Positions 1 to 8,630 of a stretch of DNA of 64,000 bases are shown here, piece by piece; the first letter of the stretch is position 1, and each line of letters begins with the position of its first letter. The notes beneath the pieces are model-generated. The model made no database searches, was not told where the DNA came from, and saw nothing but the letters and a program-made list of their open reading frames with translations. The DNA lies in NCBI GenBank assembly GCA_000702085.1, contig JNKP01000001.1:62001-126000 (forward strand), written 5' to 3'. Source of the DNA: Lachnospiraceae bacterium P6A3. GTDB lineage: Bacteria > Bacillota > Clostridia > Lachnospirales > Lachnospiraceae. The position numbers and the translations under genes are program-made.

Positions 1-448
1 CACCCTCTTCAAAAGGAGTAATTATATAATAAGCATTTCTGTAAAGATCCTTGGAAGAGGCGATATAGCCCGTTCTCTCGGAACCCGCCATGGGATGTCC
101 GCCTACGAAATGCTCTTTAAGGCCTGCGTCTTCGGCAGCTTTCATGATGGAACATTTGACGGAGCTCACATCCGTAACTATAGTTTTCTCACCCACAAAC
201 GGAGCCAGTGTCTTAAGTGCTTCAGCATTTGTGATAACGGGAAGGCATAAGAAAATTACATCACACTCTTTAAAGCCTTCTCCTATTTCATGAAGGGCGA
301 TATCCACAACGCCGTCAGCCTTGGCATCTTCAAGAGCCTTAGGGCTTCTGTTATATGCAACGATCACATTCTCGGGATTGTGATTTTTAAGTGCCCTTGC
401 AAGGGAACCTCCGATAAGTCCGAGGCCTATAAATCCGTATTTACTCAT
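1..448 (-). CDS. tyrA: Prephenate dehydrogenase, partial (C-terminus outside window)
   Basis: About 149 N-terminal residues are visible; the gene continues past the left edge. It begins MSKYGFIGLGLIGGSLA, a Rossmann dinucleotide-binding loop (GLGLIGGS, residues 8-15), followed by CLPV near residue 69 and VGGHPMAGSE near residue 117. The last is the HPMAG(S/T)E signature of the prephenate/arogenate dehydrogenase family. The family converts prephenate to 4-hydroxyphenylpyruvate with NAD(P) in tyrosine synthesis in the cytoplasm. The ATG at 446-448 overlaps the stop of the VanZ-like gene as ATGA, so it is the last visible gene of the operon that starts upstream at pheS or earlier. Whether an ACT domain follows cannot be seen. 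Confidence 0.9.
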   Translation of the reverse strand, partial: MSKYGFIGLGLIGGSLARALKNHNPENVIVAYNRSPKALEDAKADGVVDIALHEIGEGFKECDVIFLCLPVITNAEALKTLAPFVGEKTIVTDVSSVKCSIMKAAEDAGLKEHFVGGHPMAGSERTGYIASSKDLYRNAYYIITPFEEG

Positions 449-972
449 CTGTTCTTCTTCCGGTCTTTGATCAAAAATATTACAAAACAAAACAATGCGC
501 TTCCGAAGGTATCAAGAAGTACATCCCAAACACTGGCGTATCTTCCGGGCACGAAATACTGATGAAGCTCATCAAATGCCGCCAGGATAAATACCAAAAC
601 ATTACAGGAAACGTAAAGAGTTCTTCCTCTGCCGCCGTTTTTTCTGAATTCGCTTATTACAGGTAAGAAAGATCCCGTAAAAAGAGAACCGAGAACGCCG
701 TACTCGCACAGATGCGCAAGCTTTCTCAAAGGATGTTCAAAGTATCCCGCAAGAGTCAGCACATCCGACGGGTCATGATCCGAGAATGAATAAAAGAATT
801 TCGCGATTCCTTCCGCAATCTCAAAACTCAGCGACCCCGAAGCATCAGCATCCTGGGCGGAAAATCTGTTTATTACCAGAAAATAGAAAAAAAGTGCAAG
901 CATAAAGAAAATCGCGCATCGCACTTTTTTCCGGGTTTCCGCAGTTTTCAGAACCCTTAAATATATTCTCAC
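445..972 (-). CDS. VanZ-like family membrane protein
   Basis: 175 residues. It shows the VanZ family pattern: a membrane helix at about 19-35 followed by RFSAQ (36-40), RKLAHLCEY (83-91), then DELHQYFVPGR (134-144) with following aspartates D150 and D154, and a final hydrophobic segment. VanZ itself gives low-level teicoplanin resistance, but most VanZ-like proteins have no assigned role, so no resistance should be inferred. The start ATG overlaps the stop of the PilZ gene (ATGA, 969-972), and its own stop overlaps the tyrA start, giving tight translational coupling in both directions. The residual function is unknown; family assignment is from the motifs alone. Confidence 0.8.
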   Translation of the reverse strand: MRIYLRVLKTAETRKKVRCAIFFMLALFFYFLVINRFSAQDADASGSLSFEIAEGIAKFFYSFSDHDPSDVLTLAGYFEHPLRKLAHLCEYGVLGSLFTGSFLPVISEFRKNGGRGRTLYVSCNVLVFILAAFDELHQYFVPGRYASVWDVLLDTFGSALFCFVIFLIKDRKKNR

Positions 973-1310
973 TGCTGATTCATATTGGTAACGGTCTGAT
1001 ATGTAGCGATTCTCTGGGCTTCCATCTCGGGAAGACCTACAAATGATGAACCGTAGAAATAGTCGTCACCCTTTTTTTCGATTCTTACAATTTCAAGGAA
1101 AGTATGGAGAACTTCCTTGGTCCAGATCTCAAGAAAGCTTTCGTAAACGGCACCGATTTCGAGTGCCTTATTACACTTAAAGCCAACACCGCCCTTGGAT
1201 ACATCGGTAATGTCGATGGTTACTTCTTCGCCCGCTTCATCTGAATCAAGCCTCTTGATCATGAGCTTTGAAGTCATTTCGGATCTCTGTGAATGTCTCT
1301 TTTCCTCCAT
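969..1310 (-). CDS. PilZ-domain protein (likely c-di-GMP binding)
   Basis: 113 residues, a stand-alone PilZ-type domain. The two c-di-GMP-binding elements are present: RHSQR (R5-x3-R9) and DVSKGG (D36-x-S38-x2-G41). The rest is the predicted beta barrel (SFLEIWTKE, TFLEIVRIEKK, FYGSSFVGL). PilZ proteins relay c-di-GMP levels to motility, secretion or polysaccharide machinery. There is no fused output domain here, so the target is unknown; the nearest motility-linked gene is cheR at about 24.3 kb. The ribosome binding site AGGAGG overlaps the stop codon of queA. The family call is confident; the physiological role is open. Confidence 0.82.
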   Translation of the reverse strand: MEEKRHSQRSEMTSKLMIKRLDSDEAGEEVTIDITDVSKGGVGFKCNKALEIGAVYESFLEIWTKEVLHTFLEIVRIEKKGDDYFYGSSFVGLPEMEAQRIATYQTVTNMNQQ

Positions 1311-1319
1311 GTGTACCTC

Positions 1320-2369
1320 CTAGATAAATAAACATGCATCGCCGAAACTAAAGAATCTGTATCTTTCACGTACCGCTTCTTCATATGCGGCAAGAACTTT
1401 CTCCCTGCCCGCAAATGCGGAAACGAGCATTACAAGTGTTGATTCGGGAAGGTGAAAATTGGTGATCAGTCCTTCCATTATCTTAAACTCATATCCCGGA
1501 TAAATAAATATATCCGTGTCCCCGGATCCGGGTTTTACTTCAAAGCCTGTACCGTCAGCCTTCCTGACTGCGCTGCTTTCAACTGTTCTGCAGCTTGTGG
1601 TACCTACACATATAATCCTGCCGCCCGCAGCTTTTGTATCATTGATGATCTTAGCCGTCTCAGGTGTTACCTCATAGCTTTCCGTATGCATCTTGTGATC
1701 CGTGATCACATCTTCTTTAACGGGTCTGAAGGTCCCAAGCCCTACATGAAGAGTAACATAGGCCAGCTTAACTCCTTTTGCTTCAAGTTCTTTCAGAAGT
1801 TCCGGAGTAAAATGAAGTCCTGCGGTGGGAGCAGCAGCCGATCCGTCAAATTTGGCATAAACCGTATTGTATCTGGTCGGATCGGTCAGCTTATGTGTAA
1901 TGTACGGAGGAAGAGGCATCTCTCCGAGCTTGTCGAGAACCTCTTCGAATATTCCGTCAAATTCAAATCTAACTATCCTGTTTCCGCCCTCGATTACTTC
2001 AAGAATCTCCGCCTTTAAAAGTCCGTCACCGAAAACAAGTCTCTGTCCGGGTCTGCAGCTCTTACCCGGTCTCACCAGGGTCTCCCAGTCCGTACCGGAA
2101 ATGCGCTTCAGGAGCAGAAGCTCCACCGCGCCACCGGTCTTTTCTCTCTGACCGAGAAGTCTTGCGGGAATTACCTTTGTGTTATTAAGAACCAGGCAGT
2201 CACCGGGATTAATATATTCAATTATATTTTTGAATGTCTTATGAGCTACTTCACCGGTTTCCCTGTTCATCACAAGAAGTCTTGATGAAGATCTGTCTTC
2301 AAGCGGATCCTGTGCGATCAGTTCCTTGGGAAGATCATAATAATAATCCGATCTGCGAAGTTCACTCAT
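1320..2369 (-). CDS. queA: S-adenosylmethionine:tRNA ribosyltransferase-isomerase
   Basis: 349 residues, the normal family length. It starts with [14 protein letters not shown], matches QueA along its length ([52 protein letters not shown]) and ends with the typical SFGDACLFI. QueA transfers and isomerises the ribosyl part of S-adenosylmethionine onto 7-aminomethyl-7-deazaguanine in tRNA, giving epoxyqueuosine. The gene lies four bases after the M18 aminopeptidase stop and ten bases before pilZ, so it is mid-operon. Other queuosine genes (tgt, queG) are not in the window. Confidence 0.97.
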   Translation of the reverse strand: MSELRRSDYYYDLPKELIAQDPLEDRSSSRLLVMNRETGEVAHKTFKNIIEYINPGDCLVLNNTKVIPARLLGQREKTGGAVELLLLKRISGTDWETLVRPGKSCRPGQRLVFGDGLLKAEILEVIEGGNRIVRFEFDGIFEEVLDKLGEMPLPPYITHKLTDPTRYNTVYAKFDGSAAAPTAGLHFTPELLKELEAKGVKLAYVTLHVGLGTFRPVKEDVITDHKMHTESYEVTPETAKIINDTKAAGGRIICVGTTSCRTVESSAVRKADGTGFEVKPGSGDTDIFIYPGYEFKIMEGLITNFHLPESTLVMLVSAFAGREKVLAAYEEAVRERYRFFSFGDACLFI

Positions 2370-2372
2370 ACT

Positions 2373-3791
2373 TTACAAATCCATGCCTTTGCAAAATGCA
2401 ATATAGCCCTTGTAGGTTTCATATACATCAGCCTTGGAAGTAGCTTCCCAGGGTGAATGCATATTGAGAACCGCAACACCGCAGTCGATAACATTCATTC
2501 CGTAAAGTGCAAGTATGTATGCTATGGTTCCGCCGCCTCCGAGATCTACTCTTCCAAGCTCAGCGAACTGATATGAGATCTTGGCATCATCATAAATCTT
2601 ACGGATTCTAGCGATATACTCCGCATTGGCATCGTTTGATCCGCTCTTTCCGCGGGATCCGGTAAATTTGTTAAACACAACACCGCCGCCAAGAAATGAA
2701 GCATTCTTTTTCTCGAATGCGGATTCATAGTTGGGATCCACACCTGCAGATACATCGCTTGAAAGCATGCAGCTTCTGGCAAGAGCTCTCTTAAGGTCAA
2801 TCTCAGATTTATATTCACCGCAAAGGTTCATAACCTCCGCAACGGCATTTTCGAAGAACTTGCTTCTCATACCGGTTGCGCCCACGGAGCCGATTTCCTC
2901 TTTATCAACAAGGATGGTGCAAACGGTTCTGTCGCAAGCGGGAAGGTCAAGCATTGCTCTGAGTGAAGTATAAGCACATACTCTGTCATCCTGTCCGTAA
3001 GAAAGGATCATGCTTCTGTCAAAGCCGGCCTCTCTTGCTCTTCCTGCGGGAACTACTTCAAGCTCTGCGGAAAGGAAATCCTTCTCTTCAAATCCGTACT
3101 GCTCTTTAAGGATCTTAAGAATGGCATTCTTAACAGGCTCTTTGTCATCCTTCTTATCCTTGGTCTTAACATCGTTTCCGAAAACAATGGGCTTATTTCC
3201 GATAATGACATCAAGGTCTTCACCTTCAACAACCTTTGATGCTTTCTTTTCCATCTGATCCTGTGCAAGATGGATAAGAAGATCGGATACAAAGAATACG
3301 GGATCGTCGGGATCCTCTCCTACATTGATTTCGATGGTGGTTCCGTCGGTCTTAACTACCACGCCGTGGATTGCAAGAGGAAGTGCAACGTACTGGTACT
3401 TCTTGATGCCGCCGTAGTAATGGGTATCAAGTATTGCAAAATCATCCTTCTCATAAAGGGGATTCTGCTTAACATCCATTCTGGGGCTGTCGATATGAGC
3501 TCCGAGAATGTTGATTCCGTCTGAGAAAGGCTTCTTACCGATCTTGAACATAACAACGGACTTGTTCATCCAAACGGAGTAAACCTTATCTCCGGCCTTA
3601 AGCTTCTTATTGCTTCCGATGAGCTTCTCAAGTTCAACATAGCCGTTTGCTTCTGCCATGTTAACTATCTCATCAACACATTCTCTTTCAGTTTTTCCGT
3701 TGGAAAGAAAGTCAATGTACTCAGCATTGATCTTCTCAAGCTTTTTAAGCTCGGCCTGAGAATATTTCTTCCATATCTTTTCGTATTCCAT
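2373..3791 (-). CDS. M18 family aminopeptidase
   Basis: 472 residues from the ATG at 3789-3791, preceded by AAGGAG. The reading frame stays open 27 codons further upstream into the end of pheT, but that part lacks homology-like features. Peptidase family M18 motifs are visible: GAHIDSPRMDVK with metal-ligand His and Asp, a VDKEEIGSVGATGM block with the catalytic Glu pair, SCMLSSDVSAGVDPNY and a C-terminal VLNMHSPWE with the last metal-binding His. M18 enzymes are large cytosolic di-zinc aminopeptidases that remove N-terminal (often acidic) residues from peptides. It follows pheT and precedes queA in one run. Substrate preference cannot be read from the sequence. Confidence 0.92.
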   Translation of the reverse strand: MEYEKIWKKYSQAELKKLEKINAEYIDFLSNGKTERECVDEIVNMAEANGYVELEKLIGSNKKLKAGDKVYSVWMNKSVVMFKIGKKPFSDGINILGAHIDSPRMDVKQNPLYEKDDFAILDTHYYGGIKKYQYVALPLAIHGVVVKTDGTTIEINVGEDPDDPVFFVSDLLIHLAQDQMEKKASKVVEGEDLDVIIGNKPIVFGNDVKTKDKKDDKEPVKNAILKILKEQYGFEEKDFLSAELEVVPAGRAREAGFDRSMILSYGQDDRVCAYTSLRAMLDLPACDRTVCTILVDKEEIGSVGATGMRSKFFENAVAEVMNLCGEYKSEIDLKRALARSCMLSSDVSAGVDPNYESAFEKKNASFLGGGVVFNKFTGSRGKSGSNDANAEYIARIRKIYDDAKISYQFAELGRVDLGGGGTIAYILALYGMNVIDCGVAVLNMHSPWEATSKADVYETYKGYIAFCKGMDL

Positions 3792-3849
3792 ATATGTAAC
3801 TCCTTTGGTTGCCGCGCCGGTAATCATATCGCGGCTGTGAATTAAATCA

Positions 3850-6270
3850 TCAGCTTCTAAGCTCGATACCAAGTGACTGTAATCCGTTAAGTATCTTCTT
3901 CATTGCGCCGTTGACGTCGTTGTCCTCAAGGGTACGGTCCTTTGCACGGAAGGTAAGTGAGTATGCTACAGATTTGAAGCCTTCGGTAACCTGCTCGCCT
4001 TCATAGATATCGAAGAGCTTGATATCCTCAAGGATCTTTCCGCCGCGCTGTGCAAAGACAGTCTCGATCTGTCCCGCAAGAATATTTTTGGGAACAAGCA
4101 TTGAGAGGTCTCTGGTAACTGCGGGGAACTTGGCGATACCTTCGTACTTATGGTCGAAGGATACGAATCCCATCATCGCAGGCATATCAACTACAGCGAT
4201 ATATACTCTGGTCTTGATATCGTATGCTGCACAGACAGCGGGATGAACCTCACCGAGATAACCGATGGTCTGTCCGTCATACTTAATAAGAGCCTGTCTT
4301 CCGGGATGGAGGAAGCTCTTGCCCGCTTCGGGATCGTACTCTCTCTTTTTCTTCATGCCGACCGAATTAAAGAACTCTTCAACGGCACCCTTCATGGTGA
4401 AGAAATCACCCTTTCCGTAGAAACCGAGAGTAAATTGCATTCTCTCATCGGGATAATCGGTAAGAGGAAGTGAATCCGCAACATAGATATTTCCGAGCTC
4501 ATAGAGCTTAACTTCGGGATTTCTGTGATTATAGTTATTTGCAAGGCAGTTAAGCATTCCGTTAACGGAGATGGTTCTCATGACAGAGAAATCTTCTCCG
4601 AGAGGATTGCTGATCTTGATAGCCTGTCTCTCCTTAGCGTCTTCGGGAAGATTAAGCTTATCGAATACCTTGGGGCTTTCAAATGAGTAGAAATAGGTCT
4701 GGGAGAATCCGCACATCTCGGCAGCTTCTCTTGCCTTCTGCTCAACACGGTTCTTAAGTCCGAGTCCGCCCATGGCGTTACCGCCGGGAAGAGTTGTGGG
4801 AATCTTGTCATATCCCTTGAATCTTGCTACTTCCTCGGCAAGGTCGCAATTTCCGATAAGATCCTGTCTGAATGAAGGAATAACAATTTCTCCGGCAGTC
4901 TTGTCATAAACCAGCTCTTCTTTTTCAAATACGGCGATCATCTCATCTGCTGTATAAGAAGTTCCGAGAAGAGCGTTGATACGGTCGGGCTCAAATTTGA
5001 TCCTCTTAAGATCGGCGATGGGCTCTTTAACATCAACGATTCCGCCGACAACTTCACCTGCGCCGAGTTCTTCGATGAGCTGACAAGCTCTGTTCATTGC
5101 ATCTTCCGCATTCCTGGGATCAAGGCCTTTTTCGAAGATACCGGAAGCATCGGTTCTGAGTCCGATACGCTTAGCGGATTTTCTGATATTGGTTCCGTTG
5201 AATGTTGCAGCCTCGAAAAGAAGATTCTTGGCATCATCGGTGATCATGGAGTTTTCGCCGCCCATGATACCTGCGATACCGATCTCTTTTTCTCCGTCAC
5301 AGATCATGAGAACATCGTTATCAAGATTACGCTCCTGACCGTCGAGAGTTACGAACTTATCTCCGTCCTTAGCGCGTCTTACGATGATCTTGCCGCCTGC
5401 AACTTTATCAAAATCGAATGCATGCATGGGCTGGCCATACTCAAGCATTACGAAGTTGGTGATATCTACGATATTATTGATGGGTCTTATACCTGCAGCT
5501 CCGAGTCTGTGCTGCATCCACTTGGGTGAAGGCTCAACCTTAATGTTTCTTACAAGTCTTGCGGTATATCTGGGGCAAAGATCGGGAGCCTGAACCTCTA
5601 CCTTAACGAAGTCATTAACATTCTCGGAATTTCCTGTTTCTTTAACAACAGGGGGCTTGAATTCTTTTCCGAAGGTTGCAGCAGCTTCTCTTGCGATACC
5701 GAGGATGCTGTAGCAATCAACTCTGTTAGAAGTAACCTCATACTCGACAACGGTATCGTGAAGGCCGAGGAGTTCAACGGCATCAGCTCCTACCTCTGCG
5801 TCAGCGGGGAAAATATAGATTCCCTCGGGATCTGCTTCGGGATAGAAATTTACGTCGCTTCCGAGCTCGTCGATTGAGCACATCATACCGAAGGACTCGA
5901 TTCCGCGAAGCTTTCCTGCTTTAATCTTATATCCTTCTTCGGGAGCAGGGCCGTCATCATGTGCACTGCCCGCAACCTTACCGCCTACGAGAACAACGGG
6001 TACCTTGTCTCCCTTACGGACATTGGGTGCACCGGTTACGATCTGGATGGTCTCGGAGCCGGTATTAACCTGGCAGACAACAAGCTTATCTGCATCGGGA
6101 TGCTGCTGTACATCGAGTACTTCTCCGACGATTATTTTCTCAAGATTCTTATCTCTTCTTGAATAGTTTTCTACTTTGGTGCCGGACAGGGTCATTCCGT
6201 CCCTGTATTCCTGATCGGTCACATCGAGACCGGGCACATAATCTCTAAGCCAGGACAATGGAGTATTCAT
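3850..6270 (-). CDS. pheT: Phenylalanine-tRNA ligase beta subunit
   Basis: 806 residues, the full bacterial length. It begins MNTPLSWLRDYVPGLD. Domains in order are an EMAP/tRNA-binding OB fold (about 40-160, VGEVLDVQQHPDADKL), the B3/B4 editing domain (IRPINNIVDITNFVMLEYGQPMHAFD split over about 265-290), the B5 domain near 400-480, the catalytic-like core, and a C-terminal FDX-ACB anticodon-binding domain (KFPAVTRDLSMLVP to LTFRAKDRTLEDNDVN). With PheS it forms the (alpha beta)2 enzyme that charges tRNA-Phe. It lies 36 bases downstream of pheS. No T-box leader is visible upstream of the pair. Confidence 0.98.
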   Translation of the reverse strand: MNTPLSWLRDYVPGLDVTDQEYRDGMTLSGTKVENYSRRDKNLEKIIVGEVLDVQQHPDADKLVVCQVNTGSETIQIVTGAPNVRKGDKVPVVLVGGKVAGSAHDDGPAPEEGYKIKAGKLRGIESFGMMCSIDELGSDVNFYPEADPEGIYIFPADAEVGADAVELLGLHDTVVEYEVTSNRVDCYSILGIAREAAATFGKEFKPPVVKETGNSENVNDFVKVEVQAPDLCPRYTARLVRNIKVEPSPKWMQHRLGAAGIRPINNIVDITNFVMLEYGQPMHAFDFDKVAGGKIIVRRAKDGDKFVTLDGQERNLDNDVLMICDGEKEIGIAGIMGGENSMITDDAKNLLFEAATFNGTNIRKSAKRIGLRTDASGIFEKGLDPRNAEDAMNRACQLIEELGAGEVVGGIVDVKEPIADLKRIKFEPDRINALLGTSYTADEMIAVFEKEELVYDKTAGEIVIPSFRQDLIGNCDLAEEVARFKGYDKIPTTLPGGNAMGGLGLKNRVEQKAREAAEMCGFSQTYFYSFESPKVFDKLNLPEDAKERQAIKISNPLGEDFSVMRTISVNGMLNCLANNYNHRNPEVKLYELGNIYVADSLPLTDYPDERMQFTLGFYGKGDFFTMKGAVEEFFNSVGMKKKREYDPEAGKSFLHPGRQALIKYDGQTIGYLGEVHPAVCAAYDIKTRVYIAVVDMPAMMGFVSFDHKYEGIAKFPAVTRDLSMLVPKNILAGQIETVFAQRGGKILEDIKLFDIYEGEQVTEGFKSVAYSLTFRAKDRTLEDNDVNGAMKKILNGLQSLGIELRS

Positions 6271-6306
6271 ATCTATAAAATCCTTTCGTCATAGGTTGTA
6301 TTTTCA

Positions 6307-7326
6307 TCAGAACTGCTTAAGGAATCTGAAGTCGTTTTCATAGAGGAGTCTGAGATCATCAATCTCATACTTAAGAAGTGCTATTCTCTCAAGTCCTACT
6401 CCGAAAGCAAAGCCATTATACTCATTGGGATCGATGTTACACATCTCAAGAACGTGAGGATGAACCATTCCGCATCCGAGGATCTCAATCCAGCCCTCGT
6501 TCTTACAGAATCTGCATCCTTTGCCGCCGCACTTAAAGCAGGAAACATCCATCTCTGCGGAAGGCTCGGTAAAGGGGAAGTGATGAGGTCTGAACTTAAC
6601 CTTGGTGTCTTCACCGAACATCCGGCGGGCGAACTCCTGAAGGGTTCCCTTAAGATCGGCAAAAGTAATGTTCTTGTCGATTACAAGACCCTCTACCTGA
6701 TGGAAGCAGGGTGAATGTGTAGCATCAACTTCATCCGAACGGAAAACTCTGCCGGGGGCAATCATTCTGATGGGAAGTCTGCCCTTCTCCATCTCATGGA
6801 TCTGACATCCGGAAGTCTGGGTTCTGAGAAGCATCTCACCGTTTATATAGAAAGTATCCTGTTCATCCTTGGCAGGGTGATCTGCAGGAATATTGAGAGC
6901 TTCGAAGTTGTAATAATCTTTCTCGATTTCGGGTCCTTCAACAACCTCATAGCCCATGCCGATAAACACTCTCTCAATCTCATCGAGAGCGATCTGAATG
7001 GGATGACGATGTCCGGGAGCGGGAACATCCCCGGGAAGCGTTACGTCTATGGTCTCAGTCTTAAGCCTGAGGTCAAGGGCAGCATTTTCGAGCTTAGCCT
7101 TTGTTTCTTCAAGCATCTTCTCGATTTCTGCTCTGGTATCGTTAACAAGCTGTCCTACCTTGGGACGTTCCTCGGGGGATACATCCTTCATGGACTTGAG
7201 AACTTCGGTAAGTTCTCCTTTTTTTCCGAGGATAGCGACACGGACTTCGTTAAGCTTATCCGGAGTATCGCTCTCGGCAATTCTGGCAAGAGCTTTCTGC
7301 CTAATCTCTTCAAGTTTCTCTTTCAT
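6307..7326 (-). CDS. pheS: Phenylalanine-tRNA ligase alpha subunit
   Basis: 339 residues. An N-terminal coiled-coil tRNA-binding arm (about 1-95) is followed by the class II catalytic core: HRHPIQIALDEIERVF, motif 2 around GRVFRSDEVDATHSPCFHQ, and motif 3 GFAFGVGLERIALLKY near the C-terminus. A CFKCGGKGC-x2-C cluster is present, as in many PheS proteins. It catalyses phenylalanine activation and transfer to tRNA-Phe together with PheT, the next gene. It begins 42 bases after the stop of the YihY-like gene; the short gap contains no clear terminator, so the two may share a transcript. Confidence 0.98.
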   Translation of the reverse strand: MKEKLEEIRQKALARIAESDTPDKLNEVRVAILGKKGELTEVLKSMKDVSPEERPKVGQLVNDTRAEIEKMLEETKAKLENAALDLRLKTETIDVTLPGDVPAPGHRHPIQIALDEIERVFIGMGYEVVEGPEIEKDYYNFEALNIPADHPAKDEQDTFYINGEMLLRTQTSGCQIHEMEKGRLPIRMIAPGRVFRSDEVDATHSPCFHQVEGLVIDKNITFADLKGTLQEFARRMFGEDTKVKFRPHHFPFTEPSAEMDVSCFKCGGKGCRFCKNEGWIEILGCGMVHPHVLEMCNIDPNEYNGFAFGVGLERIALLKYEIDDLRLLYENDFRFLKQF

Positions 7327-7368
7327 ATAATTCCTTCCCGGCCCTCAGGCCTAAGATTATTATCATTA

Positions 7369-8322
7369 TCATCTTAAAAATGTCTTTAGTTCACGGAAAA
7401 CGTGAGGTCTGACGTGGTTGAAATACGCCCCCAGAAGAAACAGGTACATACATGCATATACCCACAGCATCGCGACCACAAGGAGTGACATTGTTCCGTA
7501 TACAGTGATCGCATACCCCATGTTTACTATCATCGTAAAGAGCACCGATATGCCCATCCAGCCCGCTGATGCAAACACGGCTCCCGGGAGCTGACTAAAG
7601 TATTTAAGCTTCAGTCCGTTCTTCTGAAGACTCTGACCCGTTTCATCGATTGAGGGATCCGTTTCATTCCAGATTCTTACAAGCTTTTTATCGGAAAACA
7701 GCTTTATCTGGGTCGTCTTGTTTTGCGGACCGCGATATGGCATCCAGGTATAAAACAAAGCAAAGACAAGTGACAGTATCACGAATGTATATAAAAGTCT
7801 CGGTTTCATCAAAATGCCTTTCAAAACCGAAACATCAACTTTCAGGTAAATAAGTATCCGTCTGAAAAGATCGGTTCCGATAACAATTATCGAAATACTC
7901 AGAAGCATTGCCAGCATCATGATAAACATATATATGGCACTGATAAATCTGAGCTGGAACCAGTTGCGTTCTTCCCTGACTTCATTGACCGTATCAAGCC
8001 CCTGAATAAGAGCCATGATACCTTTTCCCGCAGTCCAAATCGTCGCTATGATCGATATGGTTATGACTCCCGCAGTGGAGTCATAAATCTGATAAACAAG
8101 ATCTTCCAGAAAGTCATTAAATATGATCGGTGTGGAAGCTTCTATCAGTTTGATAAGCTCCTGTTCGCTGAGTCCCGTATAAGGAAACATGCTGCAAATG
8201 AGCACCAAAATAGGAACCAGCGAGATAAACAAAAAGAAAGCAGCGCTGGCTGAGTAGGCATTGATGTCGAGCTGCCGCATCGTTATGGCAAAACGTCTCG
8301 CTTTTGCAAACAGTTCTATCAT
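7369..8322 (-). CDS. YihY/BrkB family integral membrane protein
   Basis: 317 residues with about six hydrophobic helices. Family features are the N-terminal amphipathic start followed by a helix (AYSASAAFFLFISLVPILVL), TIWTAGKGIMALIQGLDTVN in the middle and a C-terminal LWVYACMYLFLLGAYFNHV. The old name ribonuclease BN for this family is wrong; the function is not established, with transporter roles proposed. It is followed by pheS, and its ATG lies directly after the predicted 6S RNA, so transcripts from the 6S promoter could read into it. The family call is good; the role is unknown. Confidence 0.87.
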   Translation of the reverse strand: MIELFAKARRFAITMRQLDINAYSASAAFFLFISLVPILVLICSMFPYTGLSEQELIKLIEASTPIIFNDFLEDLVYQIYDSTAGVITISIIATIWTAGKGIMALIQGLDTVNEVREERNWFQLRFISAIYMFIMMLAMLLSISIIVIGTDLFRRILIYLKVDVSVLKGILMKPRLLYTFVILSLVFALFYTWMPYRGPQNKTTQIKLFSDKKLVRIWNETDPSIDETGQSLQKNGLKLKYFSQLPGAVFASAGWMGISVLFTMIVNMGYAITVYGTMSLLVVAMLWVYACMYLFLLGAYFNHVRPHVFRELKTFLR

Positions 8323-8334
8323 AATTCAGTCGTT

Positions 8335-8526
8335 AAAACGCAATAAGACCCTTAGCAGACCCCTCGCCTTTTGACGCCTAGCCTAAGCCAGGTGGGTAAC
8401 CGCATCATGGCTTTTGCCTTCCCCTGGCGCCTTGGGCGGGGGCATGACAGCCGTCATGAGATGTAGGAATCCCGTTTAAAGGTAAATGTAGGTTCAAAAA
8501 ATACGAAAGGGATCAACCTCGGGCTA
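8335..8526 (-). ncRNA. ssrS: Structured ncRNA, probable 6S RNA
   Basis: About 190 nt in the 308-base gap between pckA and the YihY-like gene. A near-consensus promoter ends just before it. The ends pair: CTTAGC with GCTAAG, and GATCCC with GGGGTC. Inside are further helices (GCCAGG/CCTGGC, CGCC/GGCG, ATGAC/GTCAT, GGC-AAAA-GCC), giving a long rod with interrupted central pairing, the general architecture of 6S RNA, which mimics an open promoter and binds sigma-A RNA polymerase. Length and a GGTTACCCACC-type segment agree with my memory of clostridial 6S RNAs, but no alignment was run. The 3' end is uncertain and no strong terminator follows. Confidence 0.62.
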
Positions 8527-8531
8527 AGAAT

Positions 8532-8560
8532 ATTATACAAGGCATGCCCATTCGTTTCAA
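8532..8560 (-). promoter_or_regulatory. Sigma-A promoter of the ncRNA
   Basis: On the minus strand TTGAAA (8555-8560) and TATAAT (8532-8537) are separated by 17 bases, with TG immediately before the -10 hexamer. Transcription should start near 8525, at the base of the ncRNA closing stem. Confidence 0.8.
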
Positions 8561-8568
8561 TATTTGTG

Positions 8569-8609
8569 AAAAAAACAGCAAATCGGGGACAGCCCTAAAG
8601 CTGTCCCCG
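8569..8609 (-). terminator. Rho-independent terminator of pckA
   Basis: A 10-bp stem CGGGGACAGC/GCTGTCCCCG (8584-8593 with 8600-8609) lies 22 bases after the pckA stop. A run of T on the minus strand (8569-8575) follows after a short spacer. The arms resemble the GGGGAC arms of the long palindromes elsewhere in the window. Confidence 0.75.
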
Positions 8610-8630
8610 GATTATTCAATTGCTTAAGGA

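Noticed and set aside
445-972. Vancomycin or teicoplanin resistance gene
   Set aside because: VanZ-like proteins are common in Firmicutes without resistance roles, and no vanA-type genes are nearby.
2373-3872. 499-residue start for the M18 aminopeptidase
   Set aside because: The extra 27 residues overlap pheT, and a strong AAGGAG sits before the internal ATG at 3791.
7369-8322. Ribonuclease BN (rbn) annotation
   Set aside because: The protein is a polytopic YihY/BrkB family member; the RNase BN label for this family is a historical error.
8335-8526. SRP RNA or tmRNA instead of 6S RNA
   Set aside because: No GGAAGCAGCC-like SRP loop and no tRNA-like ends with CCA were seen; the paired ends and promoter fit 6S better.
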